Assembly (NCBI GenBank): GCA_949282265.1
Contig: CASDOZ010000019.1
Location: 1 to 36,625, forward strand
DNA from: an uncultured Bacteroidales bacterium
GTDB lineage: Bacteria; Bacteroidota; Bacteroidia; Bacteroidales; Paludibacteraceae
Direction: 5' to 3'
Length of the DNA stretch: 36,625 nt
The notes beneath the pieces were generated by a model that was not told the DNA's origin, searched no databases, and saw only the letters and a list, made by a program, of their open reading frames with translations. Shown here in pieces: positions 8,713-17,279 of this stretch. The number at the start of each line of letters is the position of its first letter. Positions within the stretch are counted from its first letter, which is position 1. A program made the translations under genes and the position numbers.

Positions 8713-9525
8713 ATGATTGGAATTTTCGACTCTGGCTACGGTGGTTTGACCATTTTGGAAAAAATACGCACGGTACTTCCCGAATATGATTACATCTATT
8801 TGGGAGACAATGCCCGCACACCCTATGGCACACGCTCCTTCGATATTGTATACCATTATACATTGCAATGTGTGGAAAAACTATTCGATTTAGGTTGCCA
8901 TTTGGTTATTTTAGCATGCAACACAGCATCGGCCAAGGCTTTACGAACCATACAGCAACGCGATTTGCCACGCATCGATGCTAGTCGCCGCGTCTTGGGC
9001 GTCATCCGTCCAACAGTAGAAGCTCTGGGAATGCTCACGCGTACACGCCACGTTGGATTATTGGCCACACCAGGAACCGTCCAATCAGAATCATATCCCA
9101 TCGAAATCCGAAAACTTTTTCCCGACATTACCGTTTCTGCCGAAGCATGTCCGATGTGGGTTCCGCTCATCGAAAACAACGAACATTTGTCAGCGGGAGC
9201 CGACTTTTTTGTCGAGAAAAACATCCGCCAATTATTCGGGCAAGACAAAAACATTGACACCATTATTCTGGGCTGCACGCACTATCCGCTGCTCTTGCCC
9301 AAGATCAAAAAATTCGTCCCCAAGGACATTAAACTTGTTGCACAAGGTGAAATTGTTGCCCAAAGCCTTGCGGACTATCTGCTGCGCCATCCGGAAATAG
9401 AGCAAACATGTAGCCGGAACGGCCAATGCACTTTCTTAACGACTGAATCAGAAGAAAAATTCGGAGCAACCGCACGTATTTTCCTACAAAAAAACATTCA
9501 AGTACGACACATCCATTTACAATGA
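8713..9525 (+). CDS. murI: Glutamate racemase
   Basis: MurI interconverts L- and D-glutamate to supply D-Glu for peptidoglycan. The 270-residue protein starts with the family's IGIFDSGYGGLTIL (Asp6, Ser7). It carries both catalytic cysteines: Cys69 in ACNTAS and Cys188 in LGCTHYP (His190). The start is firm because the conserved motif begins at residue 2. Its stop overlaps the following EamA transporter start (ATGA at 9522-9525), indicating translational coupling. It is divergent from dnaN. Confidence 0.96.
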   Translation: MIGIFDSGYGGLTILEKIRTVLPEYDYIYLGDNARTPYGTRSFDIVYHYTLQCVEKLFDLGCHLVILACNTASAKALRTIQQRDLPRIDASRRVLGVIRPTVEALGMLTRTRHVGLLATPGTVQSESYPIEIRKLFPDITVSAEACPMWVPLIENNEHLSAGADFFVEKNIRQLFGQDKNIDTIILGCTHYPLLLPKIKKFVPKDIKLVAQGEIVAQSLADYLLRHPEIEQTCSRNGQCTFLTTESEEKFGATARIFLQKNIQVRHIHLQ

Positions 9526-10451
9526 ATAAGAAAATTACCGGTCACATAGCCATGTTCAGTTCACAACTGATTTTCGGCATCAATAACCCTGTTTCCAAAA
9601 CCCTGATGCCTTCAGTCGTCGATGGTTTGACGTTGTCTTTCTTGCGCATGGCCGGAGCTTGTGTCCTGTTTTGGTTCATCTCTTTGTTCACACCCAAGGA
9701 ACATGTTCCTACCAAAGACATATTGCTGTTGGCTGGTGCAGCTTTATTCGGTATTGTCGGCAACCAAGTCAGTTTCATCATAGGACTTTCTCATACGACA
9801 ACCATCACAGCATCGCTGCTTGTCATGACAACGCCAATACTCACCATGCTTGGTGCGGCACTTGTCCTGAAAGAGCCTATTACACACAAAAAAGTTCTGG
9901 GTGTACTCATGGGCGCTACCGGCGCAATACTGCTCGTACTTGACACACGGCACTCACAAGGCGAAAACAGTCTGCTCGGCATCGGATTTCATTTGCTCAG
10001 CTGCTTGTCATTCGCGACTTACTTGACCGTGTTCAAAAACCTTATCGGGCGATATTCATCCGTAACCTTAATGAAATGGATGTTCTTGTTCGCCACCATT
10101 ATTTGCATCCCCATTTGCGGGAAATCCACCCTCGCAACGGATTTTGCTTCCATCAGCCTGAACGGATACTTGCGTCTAATATACGTTGTCTGCTTTGCGA
10201 CCGTATTGGCATATACGCTAATTCCCATCGGGCAAAAAAATATCCGGCCGACCACTGTCAGCATGTACAATTATGTGCAGCCGGTAGTCGTAACCGTCAT
10301 TTCTGTAATATTGGGCATGGGCACTTTCGGTTGGATTGAGCTCGGTGCGACCCTGCTGGTTTTCGGCGGCGTTTACGTCGTAACGCAAAGCAAGTCAAGA
10401 GCCCAGTTGGAAGCAGAACAAGCATTGAAACAAGCACAAAACGAACAATAA
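9522..10451 (+). CDS. EamA/DMT-family transporter (second of two)
   Basis: 309 residues with ten predicted membrane helices in two EamA repeats (for example FGIVGNQVSFIIGLSHTTTI, then VLKEPITHKKVLGVLMGATGAILL). The C-terminal ~25 residues are Ala/Gln/Glu-rich and probably cytoplasmic. It overlaps murI by four bases and ends 1 bp before the SDR gene. Substrate is unknown. It is only distantly similar to the transporter at 3667, belonging to another branch of the superfamily, so it is not a local duplication. Confidence 0.9.
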   Translation: MNKKITGHIAMFSSQLIFGINNPVSKTLMPSVVDGLTLSFLRMAGACVLFWFISLFTPKEHVPTKDILLLAGAALFGIVGNQVSFIIGLSHTTTITASLLVMTTPILTMLGAALVLKEPITHKKVLGVLMGATGAILLVLDTRHSQGENSLLGIGFHLLSCLSFATYLTVFKNLIGRYSSVTLMKWMFLFATIICIPICGKSTLATDFASISLNGYLRLIYVVCFATVLAYTLIPIGQKNIRPTTVSMYNYVQPVVVTVISVILGMGTFGWIELGATLLVFGGVYVVTQSKSRAQLEAEQALKQAQNEQ

Positions 10452-10452
10452 C

Positions 10453-11931
10453 ATGCATAAAAAAAACATTTTCCTGACCGGTGCTACCGGTACCATGGGC
10501 TGGGCCGGCCTGCAAGAATTACTGACACGCACCGACCGTTTCAACATTACCGTATTGGCACGGCCGAGCAAAGTCAACCGCCAAAAACTTGCTCCCTACG
10601 AAAACCGGATACGCATTATTTGGGGCGACCTGACCTGTTACGAAGATATCCTGACCGGCGTTACTGGCGCGGACTACGTGCTGCACGTCGGCGGAATGGT
10701 GTCGCCGCAAGCGGACTATAAACCCAAAACAACACGACGGGTCAATATCACAGCGGCGCAGCACATTGCCAAAGCCGTTCTGGCACAGCCGGACAAAGAC
10801 AATATCAAAGTCGTGTATATCGGTTCCGTGGCACAAACGAGTGACCGCAACGAGCCTATCCATTGGGGACGCACCGGCGACCCGATTTGCATAAGCGTCT
10901 ATGACCATTACGCCATCACAAAAACGATAGCAGAACGCATCATCGTCGATTCCGGCATCAAAAAATGGGTATGCCTGCGTCAATCCGGCATCCTACATGC
11001 CGGAATCCTGAAAAACTACGACCCCATTATGTTCCACGTTCCGATACGGGGCGTTCTGGAATGGGCTACCGTGGAAGATTCCGGCCGCGTACTGGCCAAT
11101 ATATGCGAAGATAGCGTGCCGGAAGATTTCTGGAACCGTTTCTACAACATAGGCAGCGGACCCGAATACAGGCTAAGCAATTATGAATTCGAGTGCAAAC
11201 TGTTAAAAACAATCAGCTGCCCGCCACCTGAAAAAATATTCGAGACACGCTGGTTTGTCCTGCGGAATTTCCACGGGCAATGGTATCTTGATTCGCAAGT
11301 TCTGGAAGACTATTTGCATTTCAGGGGCAACATTCCCGTCGATGAATATTTCCGGCAGCTCGGGCAACAAGTCCCTTGGTATTTCCATTTGGCAAAAATA
11401 GTTCCACCTGTATTCATCAAATGGGCTATGCGCCTGATGGCCTACAAAAAAGGCGTCGGGACACAAGACTGGATACGCACCAATGACCAAAAGCGCATAA
11501 ATGCATTTTACGGTAGCAAGGAAAAATGGGCAGCTATTCCTGATTGGAAACACACCGATCTGTCGCATCCAACTAGCAAAGCCATCACACTTGACCACGG
11601 TTACGACGAGAACAAACCCAAAAGCGAATTCACCATCGATGACATGCAAGTGGCTGCTGCTTTCCGCGGCGGGAAATGCTTGTCCGAAAGCATGACAAAA
11701 GGTGATTGGTCAACGCCGCTGGAATGGGAATGCCAGTTCGGACACAAATTCAAGGCATCGCCATCGTTGGTTTTAGACGGCGGACATTGGTGTCCCGAAT
11801 GCCTGCCCGCTCCTTGGAATTATGACGAAATAGCCAAAGGGAACCCGTTTTTTGCACAAATCTGGTATCCGATACACGACCATTACGAACATAATTATTA
11901 CGATGCCAGCATCTTTGAAGGTTGGGAATAA
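10453..11931 (+). CDS. NAD-dependent epimerase/dehydratase (extended SDR) with C-terminal zinc-ribbon
   Basis: 492 residues. Residues 1-~330 form an extended short-chain dehydrogenase/reductase: Rossmann motif TGATGTMG (9-16), a VYIGSVAQTS strand at 121-130 that supplies the catalytic Ser, and the YxxxK pair Tyr153/Lys157 in YAITK. Extended SDRs typically act on nucleotide sugars or sterol/flavonoid-like substrates. The C-terminal ~160 residues are not SDR. They hold a putative zinc site, Cys427-x3-His431 and Cys447-x2-Cys450, in a WECQFGHKF...GGHWCPEC context. That pattern is like the C-x2-GH...CPxC zinc-ribbons (DUF4379-type) usually found in nuclease-like proteins. Substrate and role are unknown. 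It is the third gene of the murI run. Confidence 0.85.
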   Translation: MHKKNIFLTGATGTMGWAGLQELLTRTDRFNITVLARPSKVNRQKLAPYENRIRIIWGDLTCYEDILTGVTGADYVLHVGGMVSPQADYKPKTTRRVNITAAQHIAKAVLAQPDKDNIKVVYIGSVAQTSDRNEPIHWGRTGDPICISVYDHYAITKTIAERIIVDSGIKKWVCLRQSGILHAGILKNYDPIMFHVPIRGVLEWATVEDSGRVLANICEDSVPEDFWNRFYNIGSGPEYRLSNYEFECKLLKTISCPPPEKIFETRWFVLRNFHGQWYLDSQVLEDYLHFRGNIPVDEYFRQLGQQVPWYFHLAKIVPPVFIKWAMRLMAYKKGVGTQDWIRTNDQKRINAFYGSKEKWAAIPDWKHTDLSHPTSKAITLDHGYDENKPKSEFTIDDMQVAAAFRGGKCLSESMTKGDWSTPLEWECQFGHKFKASPSLVLDGGHWCPECLPAPWNYDEIAKGNPFFAQIWYPIHDHYEHNYYDASIFEGWE

Positions 11932-11965
11932 AATCATGGGAAGAACATAATTTGCACATAAAACA

Positions 11966-12877
11966 ATGAAAGATATTGCAAACAAGCAAGCCGAATCTGG
12001 TGACAAAAAAAAAACTATCCGCATTATATCGCCTTCCGGCGCAATAGATGGGAAGTATATTGACGGAGCGGCACAAGTGTTGCGGACTTGGGGTTATGAT
12101 GTTTCCGAAGGATTACACGCGCGCGACCGATACGGACGCTTTGCCGGCACGTCGGCCGACCGGATAGCTGACTTGCAGGCGGCCATAAATGATACTAATA
12201 CCGACATTATCCTATGCAGCCGCGGAGGCTACGGATTAGCGCAAATCATTGACAAAATAAACCTAACACCGCTTTGCAGACATCCAAAACTGGTTTGCGG
12301 ATTCAGCGACATCACCGTATTGCACAGTGCATTAGGAAAACTCGGCTTGCCATCGGTACACAGCATCATGGCCAAACATTTGACAGAGCTACCCAAGGAT
12401 GCTGAACCAAAGCTCCAACTGCAACGCATTCTGCAAGGCGGACAAACCGGCTACTCCTTGCCCGCCCATCGGCTAAACCGCCAAGGCATGGCGCAAGGTA
12501 TTTTGCGAGGCGGCAATTTATCCGTCTTGTACGGATTGCGCGGAACACCCTACGATTTCCAACCGGAAAACACCATCCTGTTCATTGAAGACATTGCCGA
12601 AAAGCCTTACCACATAGACCGCATGATGCAAAATCTGAAAATGGGCGGCATATTGCAACGGATTTCCGGATTGATAGTCGGACAATTTTCCGATTGTGAA
12701 GAAGATCCGCTCATGATGCAGAGCATAGAGGAGATTATTTTTAATGCCGTAAAAGAATACGGTTATCCGGTGTGTTTCAATTTTCCCGCAGGGCATGTGG
12801 CTTACAACCTGCCGTTGGTCATGAATACGAAAATCAGACTGGATGTAGGAGATTCCGTCGCACTGACGTATTTGTAA
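11966..12877 (+). CDS. LD-carboxypeptidase (peptidase S66, LdcA/MccF-like)
   Basis: 303 residues. S66 enzymes cleave the L,D-bond of murein tetrapeptides during peptidoglycan recycling, or, as MccF, detoxify microcin C. The Ser-Glu-His triad is visible: Ser114 in GFSDIT, Glu208 in FIEDI and His277 in FPAGHV. The CSRGGYGLAQIID segment preceding the nucleophile is also typical. No signal peptide is seen, so it is cytoplasmic, which fits recycling. LdcA is the more likely role with murI nearby, but MccF activity cannot be excluded. It starts 34 bp after the SDR gene. Confidence 0.92.
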   Translation: MKDIANKQAESGDKKKTIRIISPSGAIDGKYIDGAAQVLRTWGYDVSEGLHARDRYGRFAGTSADRIADLQAAINDTNTDIILCSRGGYGLAQIIDKINLTPLCRHPKLVCGFSDITVLHSALGKLGLPSVHSIMAKHLTELPKDAEPKLQLQRILQGGQTGYSLPAHRLNRQGMAQGILRGGNLSVLYGLRGTPYDFQPENTILFIEDIAEKPYHIDRMMQNLKMGGILQRISGLIVGQFSDCEEDPLMMQSIEEIIFNAVKEYGYPVCFNFPAGHVAYNLPLVMNTKIRLDVGDSVALTYL

Positions 12878-12897
12878 AACCTAAAAAATTGATGCCT

Positions 12898-13836
12898 ATG
12901 GACTTCCGCACCATCGTAACCCTGCCTGACATGCCGTTCCAAATCAGTTATCAAGACCGGCTATTCTCATTCGGTTCGTGCTTTTCCGAACATATCGGCA
13001 ACAAACTGACACAGGCATTTTTCCAGATAACGCCATCGCCGTTCGGAATATTGTACAATCCGGCAAGTATTGCACGGAGCCTGTCCATTTTGCAATCGGA
13101 CAAGCTATTTGGGCAGTCAGACCTGTTTTTCCATAACGATTTATGGCACAGCCCATTGCATCACGGCGACTTTTCCGCTTCATCAACTGACGGCTGCTTG
13201 GAACGCATAAACAGTCGGCTCATCGCAGCCCGAACTGCTTTTTCCAGCACAGGAATCATGCTCATTACATTCGGCACAGCATGGGTTTACGAGCAAGATG
13301 GGGAAATTGTCAGCAATTGCCACAAACTGCCGGCCAACCGCTTTACGCGCCGACGCCTGACAATTGATGAAATTATAAAGCTGTTTGAAAACATACCGGT
13401 AAAAACGATTTTTACCGTCAGCCCAATCAGGCATTGGAAAGATGGCGCACATGAAAACCAACTCAGCAAAAGCATTTTGCTGCTTGCCATTGAGGAAATT
13501 TGCCGCAGAAACCCAAATTGCGCCTATTTCCCGAGTTATGAAATCGTGTTGGATGAATTGCGCGACTACCGGTTCTACACCGAAGACATGCTCCATCCAA
13601 ACGCCACAGCCATCAACTACATTTGGCAACGTTTCGGAGAAGCATTTTTCAGCCAGGAAACCCGCCTGGCACAAACAGAATTGGAACAATTGCGGCGCGA
13701 CCTGAGCCACAAACCCTTGCATCCGGACACTGCCGCCTGCCGGAATTTCCAGGTACAAACCATGCGCAAGGCAGAAGAACTGCAACAAAAATATCCGTGG
13801 TTGACAATAACAGAACAGTTTACATCAATGGGCTGA
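12898..13836 (+). CDS. GSCFA-domain protein
   Basis: About 312 residues, with the defining FSFGSCFSEHIG motif near residue 23 and conserved SPFGILYNP, FGTAWVY, SPIRHWKDG and DMLHPNATAINYIW segments. The GSCFA family is related to SGNH/GDSL hydrolases: the Ser of GSCF would be the nucleophile and DxLHPN would supply Asp/His. Its substrate is not established; sugar O-acetyl or acyl ester hydrolysis is an inference. The start is taken at 12898 (MDFRTIV); 12892 (MPMDFR) is equally possible. An upstream extension to 12772 would overlap the LD-carboxypeptidase and is rejected. Its last 17 bp overlap the convergent cls gene. Confidence 0.9.
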   Translation: MDFRTIVTLPDMPFQISYQDRLFSFGSCFSEHIGNKLTQAFFQITPSPFGILYNPASIARSLSILQSDKLFGQSDLFFHNDLWHSPLHHGDFSASSTDGCLERINSRLIAARTAFSSTGIMLITFGTAWVYEQDGEIVSNCHKLPANRFTRRRLTIDEIIKLFENIPVKTIFTVSPIRHWKDGAHENQLSKSILLLAIEEICRRNPNCAYFPSYEIVLDELRDYRFYTEDMLHPNATAINYIWQRFGEAFFSQETRLAQTELEQLRRDLSHKPLHPDTAACRNFQVQTMRKAEELQQKYPWLTITEQFTSMG

Positions 13837-15250
13837 ACAAACGGGCAATCGATTCTTTGAACCTTTCCCAACGGGAACGCGCACGCCAAGCATCGAGTGT
13901 GATCTCGGAACAATGGTCCATATCTTTCAAAAAGGCCTGTTTTAAGGTTTCCGCCGTTTGTTTATCATAAATAAAGGCATTGATTTCAAAATTCTGATTG
14001 TAGCTCCGTTCATCCATATTGGCAGAACCGATCGTTGACACCATATCGTCAATCACAATGGCTTTGCTATGCAAAAATCCGTCGTGGTAGAGATAAACGC
14101 GCGCACCCGATTCAAGAACGGTTTCCAAATAAGTGCGCGTAGCCGCATCGGAAACAGGAGCATCCGATTTGACAGGCACCATCAAGCGAACATCCACGCC
14201 ACTCAACGACGCTGTCTGTATCGCCCCGAGAATATTCTCAGGCGGAATGAAATAAGGAGTATGGATATATACATAGCGTGTGGCCGTCGTTATGGCCTGC
14301 ATGATGCCCTGCATGATGTTTTCCCAATCGCTGTCAGGGCCGCTCGTCACAATTTGCACCAGATTGTTGCCACAGACGACATGTTCTGGATAGTATTTGG
14401 GGGCTGTAATCAACTTTTGCTCCACAAAATACCAGTCTATCAAAAAACTGGTCTGCAATCCTTGCACCGCCATTCCTTCGATACGTACAAATGTATCACG
14501 CCACATGCCTAATCTATTCCCGTACAAATACCTGTCAGCAACGTTTAGGCCGCCAGTAAAACCAATTTTGCCATCCACAACAAGAATTTTCCGGTGGTTC
14601 CGATAATTAATTTTGGTACGTGCAATTTTGAAACGCGCCGGCAAAAAGGCTCGTGTATAAACCCCGGCTTCGCGCAACGAGTTCAGATAAGCCTTGTTCA
14701 ACTTGAAGCTCCCGAAATAATCATAAATCATGCGCACACGGACTCCCTGTCTGGCTTTTTTAATCAACAACTCGCGTAATCGGTTGGAAATACGGTCATT
14801 CCCAAAAATAAAAAATTCAATGTGAATATGGTTTTGGGCTTGCTCTATTGCTTTGAACATGGCATCAAAGGTCGATGCACCATCTGTATAAACATCTATG
14901 CGGTTCCCCCAGTAAGCAGGCGCATCGTTGTTGCGGCGTAAAAGTTTGATAAGATTCAATTGCTGCGGAGAAAGTACATGTGTGTCAATCTTTTTTATGT
15001 CGAACTCCGGAATCGGCCGATCGGCCACTTTACGAATGCTCTTTTTGGAAATGATTTTCTGCTTCCGATAATATTGTCCGACAATCAAATAGGCGACAAA
15101 GCCAAACACGGGAATCAAAATCAACACCAACACCCATGACAACGAACGTACTGGATTTCGATTTTCGCTCAGAATAAGCACAATAGTTGCTGCAATGATT
15201 AAGATATACACCACATAAACTATCGTCGAAAAAATTACCACCATATCCAT
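13820..15250 (-). CDS. cls: Cardiolipin synthase
   Basis: 476 residues, membrane-bound. Two N-terminal hydrophobic helices (residues ~5-27 and ~35-55, including SLSWVLVLILIPVFGFVAYL) precede two phospholipase-D-type HKD motifs. These are HRKILVVDGKIGFTGG near residue 220 and LHSKAIVIDDMVSTIGSANMDERS near residue 392. This is the bacterial ClsA/B-type enzyme condensing two phosphatidylglycerols to cardiolipin. It follows ribD by 23 bp on the same strand and is probably co-transcribed. Its 3' end overlaps the GSCFA gene tail-to-tail by 17 bp, with no terminator in between. Confidence 0.94.
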   Translation of the reverse strand: MDMVVIFSTIVYVVYILIIAATIVLILSENRNPVRSLSWVLVLILIPVFGFVAYLIVGQYYRKQKIISKKSIRKVADRPIPEFDIKKIDTHVLSPQQLNLIKLLRRNNDAPAYWGNRIDVYTDGASTFDAMFKAIEQAQNHIHIEFFIFGNDRISNRLRELLIKKARQGVRVRMIYDYFGSFKLNKAYLNSLREAGVYTRAFLPARFKIARTKINYRNHRKILVVDGKIGFTGGLNVADRYLYGNRLGMWRDTFVRIEGMAVQGLQTSFLIDWYFVEQKLITAPKYYPEHVVCGNNLVQIVTSGPDSDWENIMQGIMQAITTATRYVYIHTPYFIPPENILGAIQTASLSGVDVRLMVPVKSDAPVSDAATRTYLETVLESGARVYLYHDGFLHSKAIVIDDMVSTIGSANMDERSYNQNFEINAFIYDKQTAETLKQAFLKDMDHCSEITLDAWRARSRWERFKESIARLFSPLM

Positions 15251-15273
15251 AAAACCGACCTCTTATTCTGGAT

Positions 15274-16329
15274 TCACACAAAACCTTCTGGATTCCTGAA
15301 TTGGCAAAGGCAATGTCCATCTATCCACTCGCCATTATCCGGAAAGGCCGGTATCGGCGGGGCTTTCACGCCGTTGCCCAAACACTCCGGCGAAACTTCA
15401 ACTTGCAGTTCGTCCCACAAACCCTGATCGAGCAAAGAATCAAGCACTTGCGCACCGCCTTCCACCAGAACGGAATGGATTTGCCGTTCATACAAGACAT
15501 GCAATATCTGCGGCCAAATATTTTCTGAAAAATCGATACGGACAACTTCCGCCGGTGTTTCAAAAGGATAAGCATCACGTTCGGAAAACACGAGCGTCGG
15601 TGCGGAATCGTCCAGCAACTTGTAGGAAAGATCCAACTTCAGCTGTCGGTCTATGACAACACGCAACGGATTCCTGCCCGTCCAGCGGGTTACACGCAAG
15701 CCCGGATTGTCAAGCAGTGCCGTCCGCGTCCCGACCAGAATGGCCATATTTTCCGTCCGAATCTGATGCACGCGCTGTTTGGTCAGCACATTGCTGATAA
15801 CCGCCACAGGTTCATCCCTCGTCGTCCGCAAGCGGTCGATAAAGCCATCGCGCGTCTGCGCCCACTTCAACACAATGTAAGGCCTCCGCTTTTCCTGATA
15901 ACACAAAAAACGTTTGTTCAGTTCCCTGCACTCCTCTGCCAAGACGCCGGTAAGCACTTCCACACCCGCCTGCCGCAACATTTCCACACCCCGGCCGGCC
16001 ACACGCGGGTTCGGATCCAGCGTCCCGACAACCACACGCGGAATGCGCATACGGGCAATCAGTTCCGCGCAAGGCGGCGTTTTGCCGTAATGCGAACACG
16101 GTTCCAGATTAACGTAAAGCGTACTATACGGCAGCAGACTTTTGTCCACAACGGAAGCAATGGCATTCGGTTCGGCATGTAAGCCGCCGAAACGCCGGTG
16201 ATAGCCTTCGCCAATAATCCGCCCCTCGTGTACAACAACCGCACCGACCATCGGGTTGGGAGCTACATGTTCCATTCCCAAACGCGCAAGTTGCAGGCAA
16301 CGCCGCATATATACAATATCCGTATCCAT
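15274..16329 (-). CDS. ribD: Bifunctional diaminohydroxyphosphoribosylaminopyrimidine deaminase / 5-amino-6-(5-phosphoribosylamino)uracil reductase
   Basis: About 351 residues; catalyses two successive steps of riboflavin synthesis. The N-terminal deaminase has the zinc site HAEPNAI and PCSHYGKTPPCAELI. The C-terminal reductase domain starts near residue 150 (RPYIVLKWAQTRDGFID) and includes LVEGGAQVLDSLLDQGLWDEL. I chose the ATG at 16329 (MDTDIVYMRRCLQLA) over 16362 because a promoter box at 16350-16357 lies between them and the family begins at this point. No FMN riboswitch is seen in the 75-bp gap to prmC. It precedes cls. Confidence 0.95.
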   Translation of the reverse strand: MDTDIVYMRRCLQLARLGMEHVAPNPMVGAVVVHEGRIIGEGYHRRFGGLHAEPNAIASVVDKSLLPYSTLYVNLEPCSHYGKTPPCAELIARMRIPRVVVGTLDPNPRVAGRGVEMLRQAGVEVLTGVLAEECRELNKRFLCYQEKRRPYIVLKWAQTRDGFIDRLRTTRDEPVAVISNVLTKQRVHQIRTENMAILVGTRTALLDNPGLRVTRWTGRNPLRVVIDRQLKLDLSYKLLDDSAPTLVFSERDAYPFETPAEVVRIDFSENIWPQILHVLYERQIHSVLVEGGAQVLDSLLDQGLWDELQVEVSPECLGNGVKAPPIPAFPDNGEWIDGHCLCQFRNPEGFV

Positions 16330-16349
16330 AGACAATTGATAACAAAGCA

Positions 16350-16382
16350 CAAAAATACACATTTTTCGGGGACTGATACAAA
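16350..16382 (-). promoter_or_regulatory. ribD-cls promoter
   Basis: Minus-strand TATTTTTG (16350-16357) with TTTG at 16379-16382, spacer 21 bp. It overlaps the opposing prmC promoter region, so the two divergent genes share about 50 bp of control DNA. Confidence 0.6.
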
Positions 16383-16389
16383 AAAATCG

Positions 16390-16398
16390 TACATTTGC
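16390..16398 (+). promoter_or_regulatory. prmC -7 promoter box, 6 nt from the start codon
   Basis: TACATTTGC ends six bases before the ATG at 16405, so the transcript would start within a few bases of the start codon. No clear -33 TTG. Confidence 0.6.
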
Positions 16399-16404
16399 AA
16401 AACT

Positions 16405-17241
16405 ATGCAGTATATTTCCCGACTATTTGAAACTTCATTGCCCGCCTGCGACCCAAGGGAAAAGCGTGCCTTGCTGCGCATTGTCCTGGAACATTTGACC
16501 GGCTGGAACTATACGGAACTAATTCTGAAAAAGCATGAAATCCTTTCCGAAGAATTGCATGAAGAAACGGAACGGATAATCGGCCGGCTGCAAAACGGCG
16601 AACCGATACAATACATTTTGGGACAGGCTGACTTTTGCGGACTGTCGTTTTACGTAGACAGGCATGTGCTCATTCCCCGACCTGAAACGGAAGAGCTGGT
16701 CGCCTGGATCAGCGACAACAGCGCGCCGGAACTGTCCGTGCTGGACATCGGAACCGGCAGCGGCTGCATTCCCATCTGCCTGAAACGGCAACATCCCGAC
16801 TGGCATATCTCCGCCCTCGACATTTCGGAAGAAGCCCTGGCCACCGCACGCCGCAATGCCGAGAAACATCAGACGGACATCGATTTCTTCCAGTACGATA
16901 TTCTGTGCGAACCGACCGTACACTTGCCTGTCTGGGACATTATTGTCAGCAATCCGCCCTATGTCTGCGAATCGGAAAAGCATGGCATGGAAAAACATGT
17001 GCTCGAACATGAACCGCACACAGCCTTGTTCGTCCCGGACGACGACCCGCTGCGTTTCTACAAAGCCATTACCACCTTTGCACAAAAACACCTGCAACCG
17101 GACGGCACACTGTTTTTCGAAATAAACCGGACATACGGCAATGAAGTGGAAAAGCTGCTGGAAAAAGAAAATTTCCCGAACGTTGAACGCAGATTCGACA
17201 TGTACGGAAACGAACGAATGATACGAGCCTGCCGGAAATAA
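16405..17241 (+). CDS. prmC: Peptide chain release factor N5-glutamine methyltransferase
   Basis: 278 residues from the ATG at 16405. PrmC (HemK) methylates the Gln of the GGQ motif of RF1/RF2. The helical N-terminal domain (~1-85) is followed by a class I methyltransferase with the SAM motif DIGTGSGCIPI and the diagnostic NPPY (IIVSNPPYVCESE), which binds the target glutamine. The longer frame upstream to 16198 overlaps ribD and is rejected. recX begins 38 bp downstream behind its own promoter-like box. Confidence 0.95.
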   Translation: MQYISRLFETSLPACDPREKRALLRIVLEHLTGWNYTELILKKHEILSEELHEETERIIGRLQNGEPIQYILGQADFCGLSFYVDRHVLIPRPETEELVAWISDNSAPELSVLDIGTGSGCIPICLKRQHPDWHISALDISEEALATARRNAEKHQTDIDFFQYDILCEPTVHLPVWDIIVSNPPYVCESEKHGMEKHVLEHEPHTALFVPDDDPLRFYKAITTFAQKHLQPDGTLFFEINRTYGNEVEKLLEKENFPNVERRFDMYGNERMIRACRK

Positions 17242-17252
17242 AAAATAAATTG

Positions 17253-17261
17253 TATATTTGC
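17253..17261 (+). promoter_or_regulatory. recX -7 promoter box
   Basis: TATATTTGC lies 18 bp before the recX ATG. No -33 TTG at the usual spacing, so it may be weak or secondary to prmC read-through. Confidence 0.5.
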
Positions 17262-17279
17262 CCCAAATAACGGAATCCC

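Noticed and set aside
16330-16404. FMN riboswitch upstream of ribD.
   Set aside because: The 75-bp gap to prmC is taken up by two promoters and shows none of the conserved RFN-element sequences.
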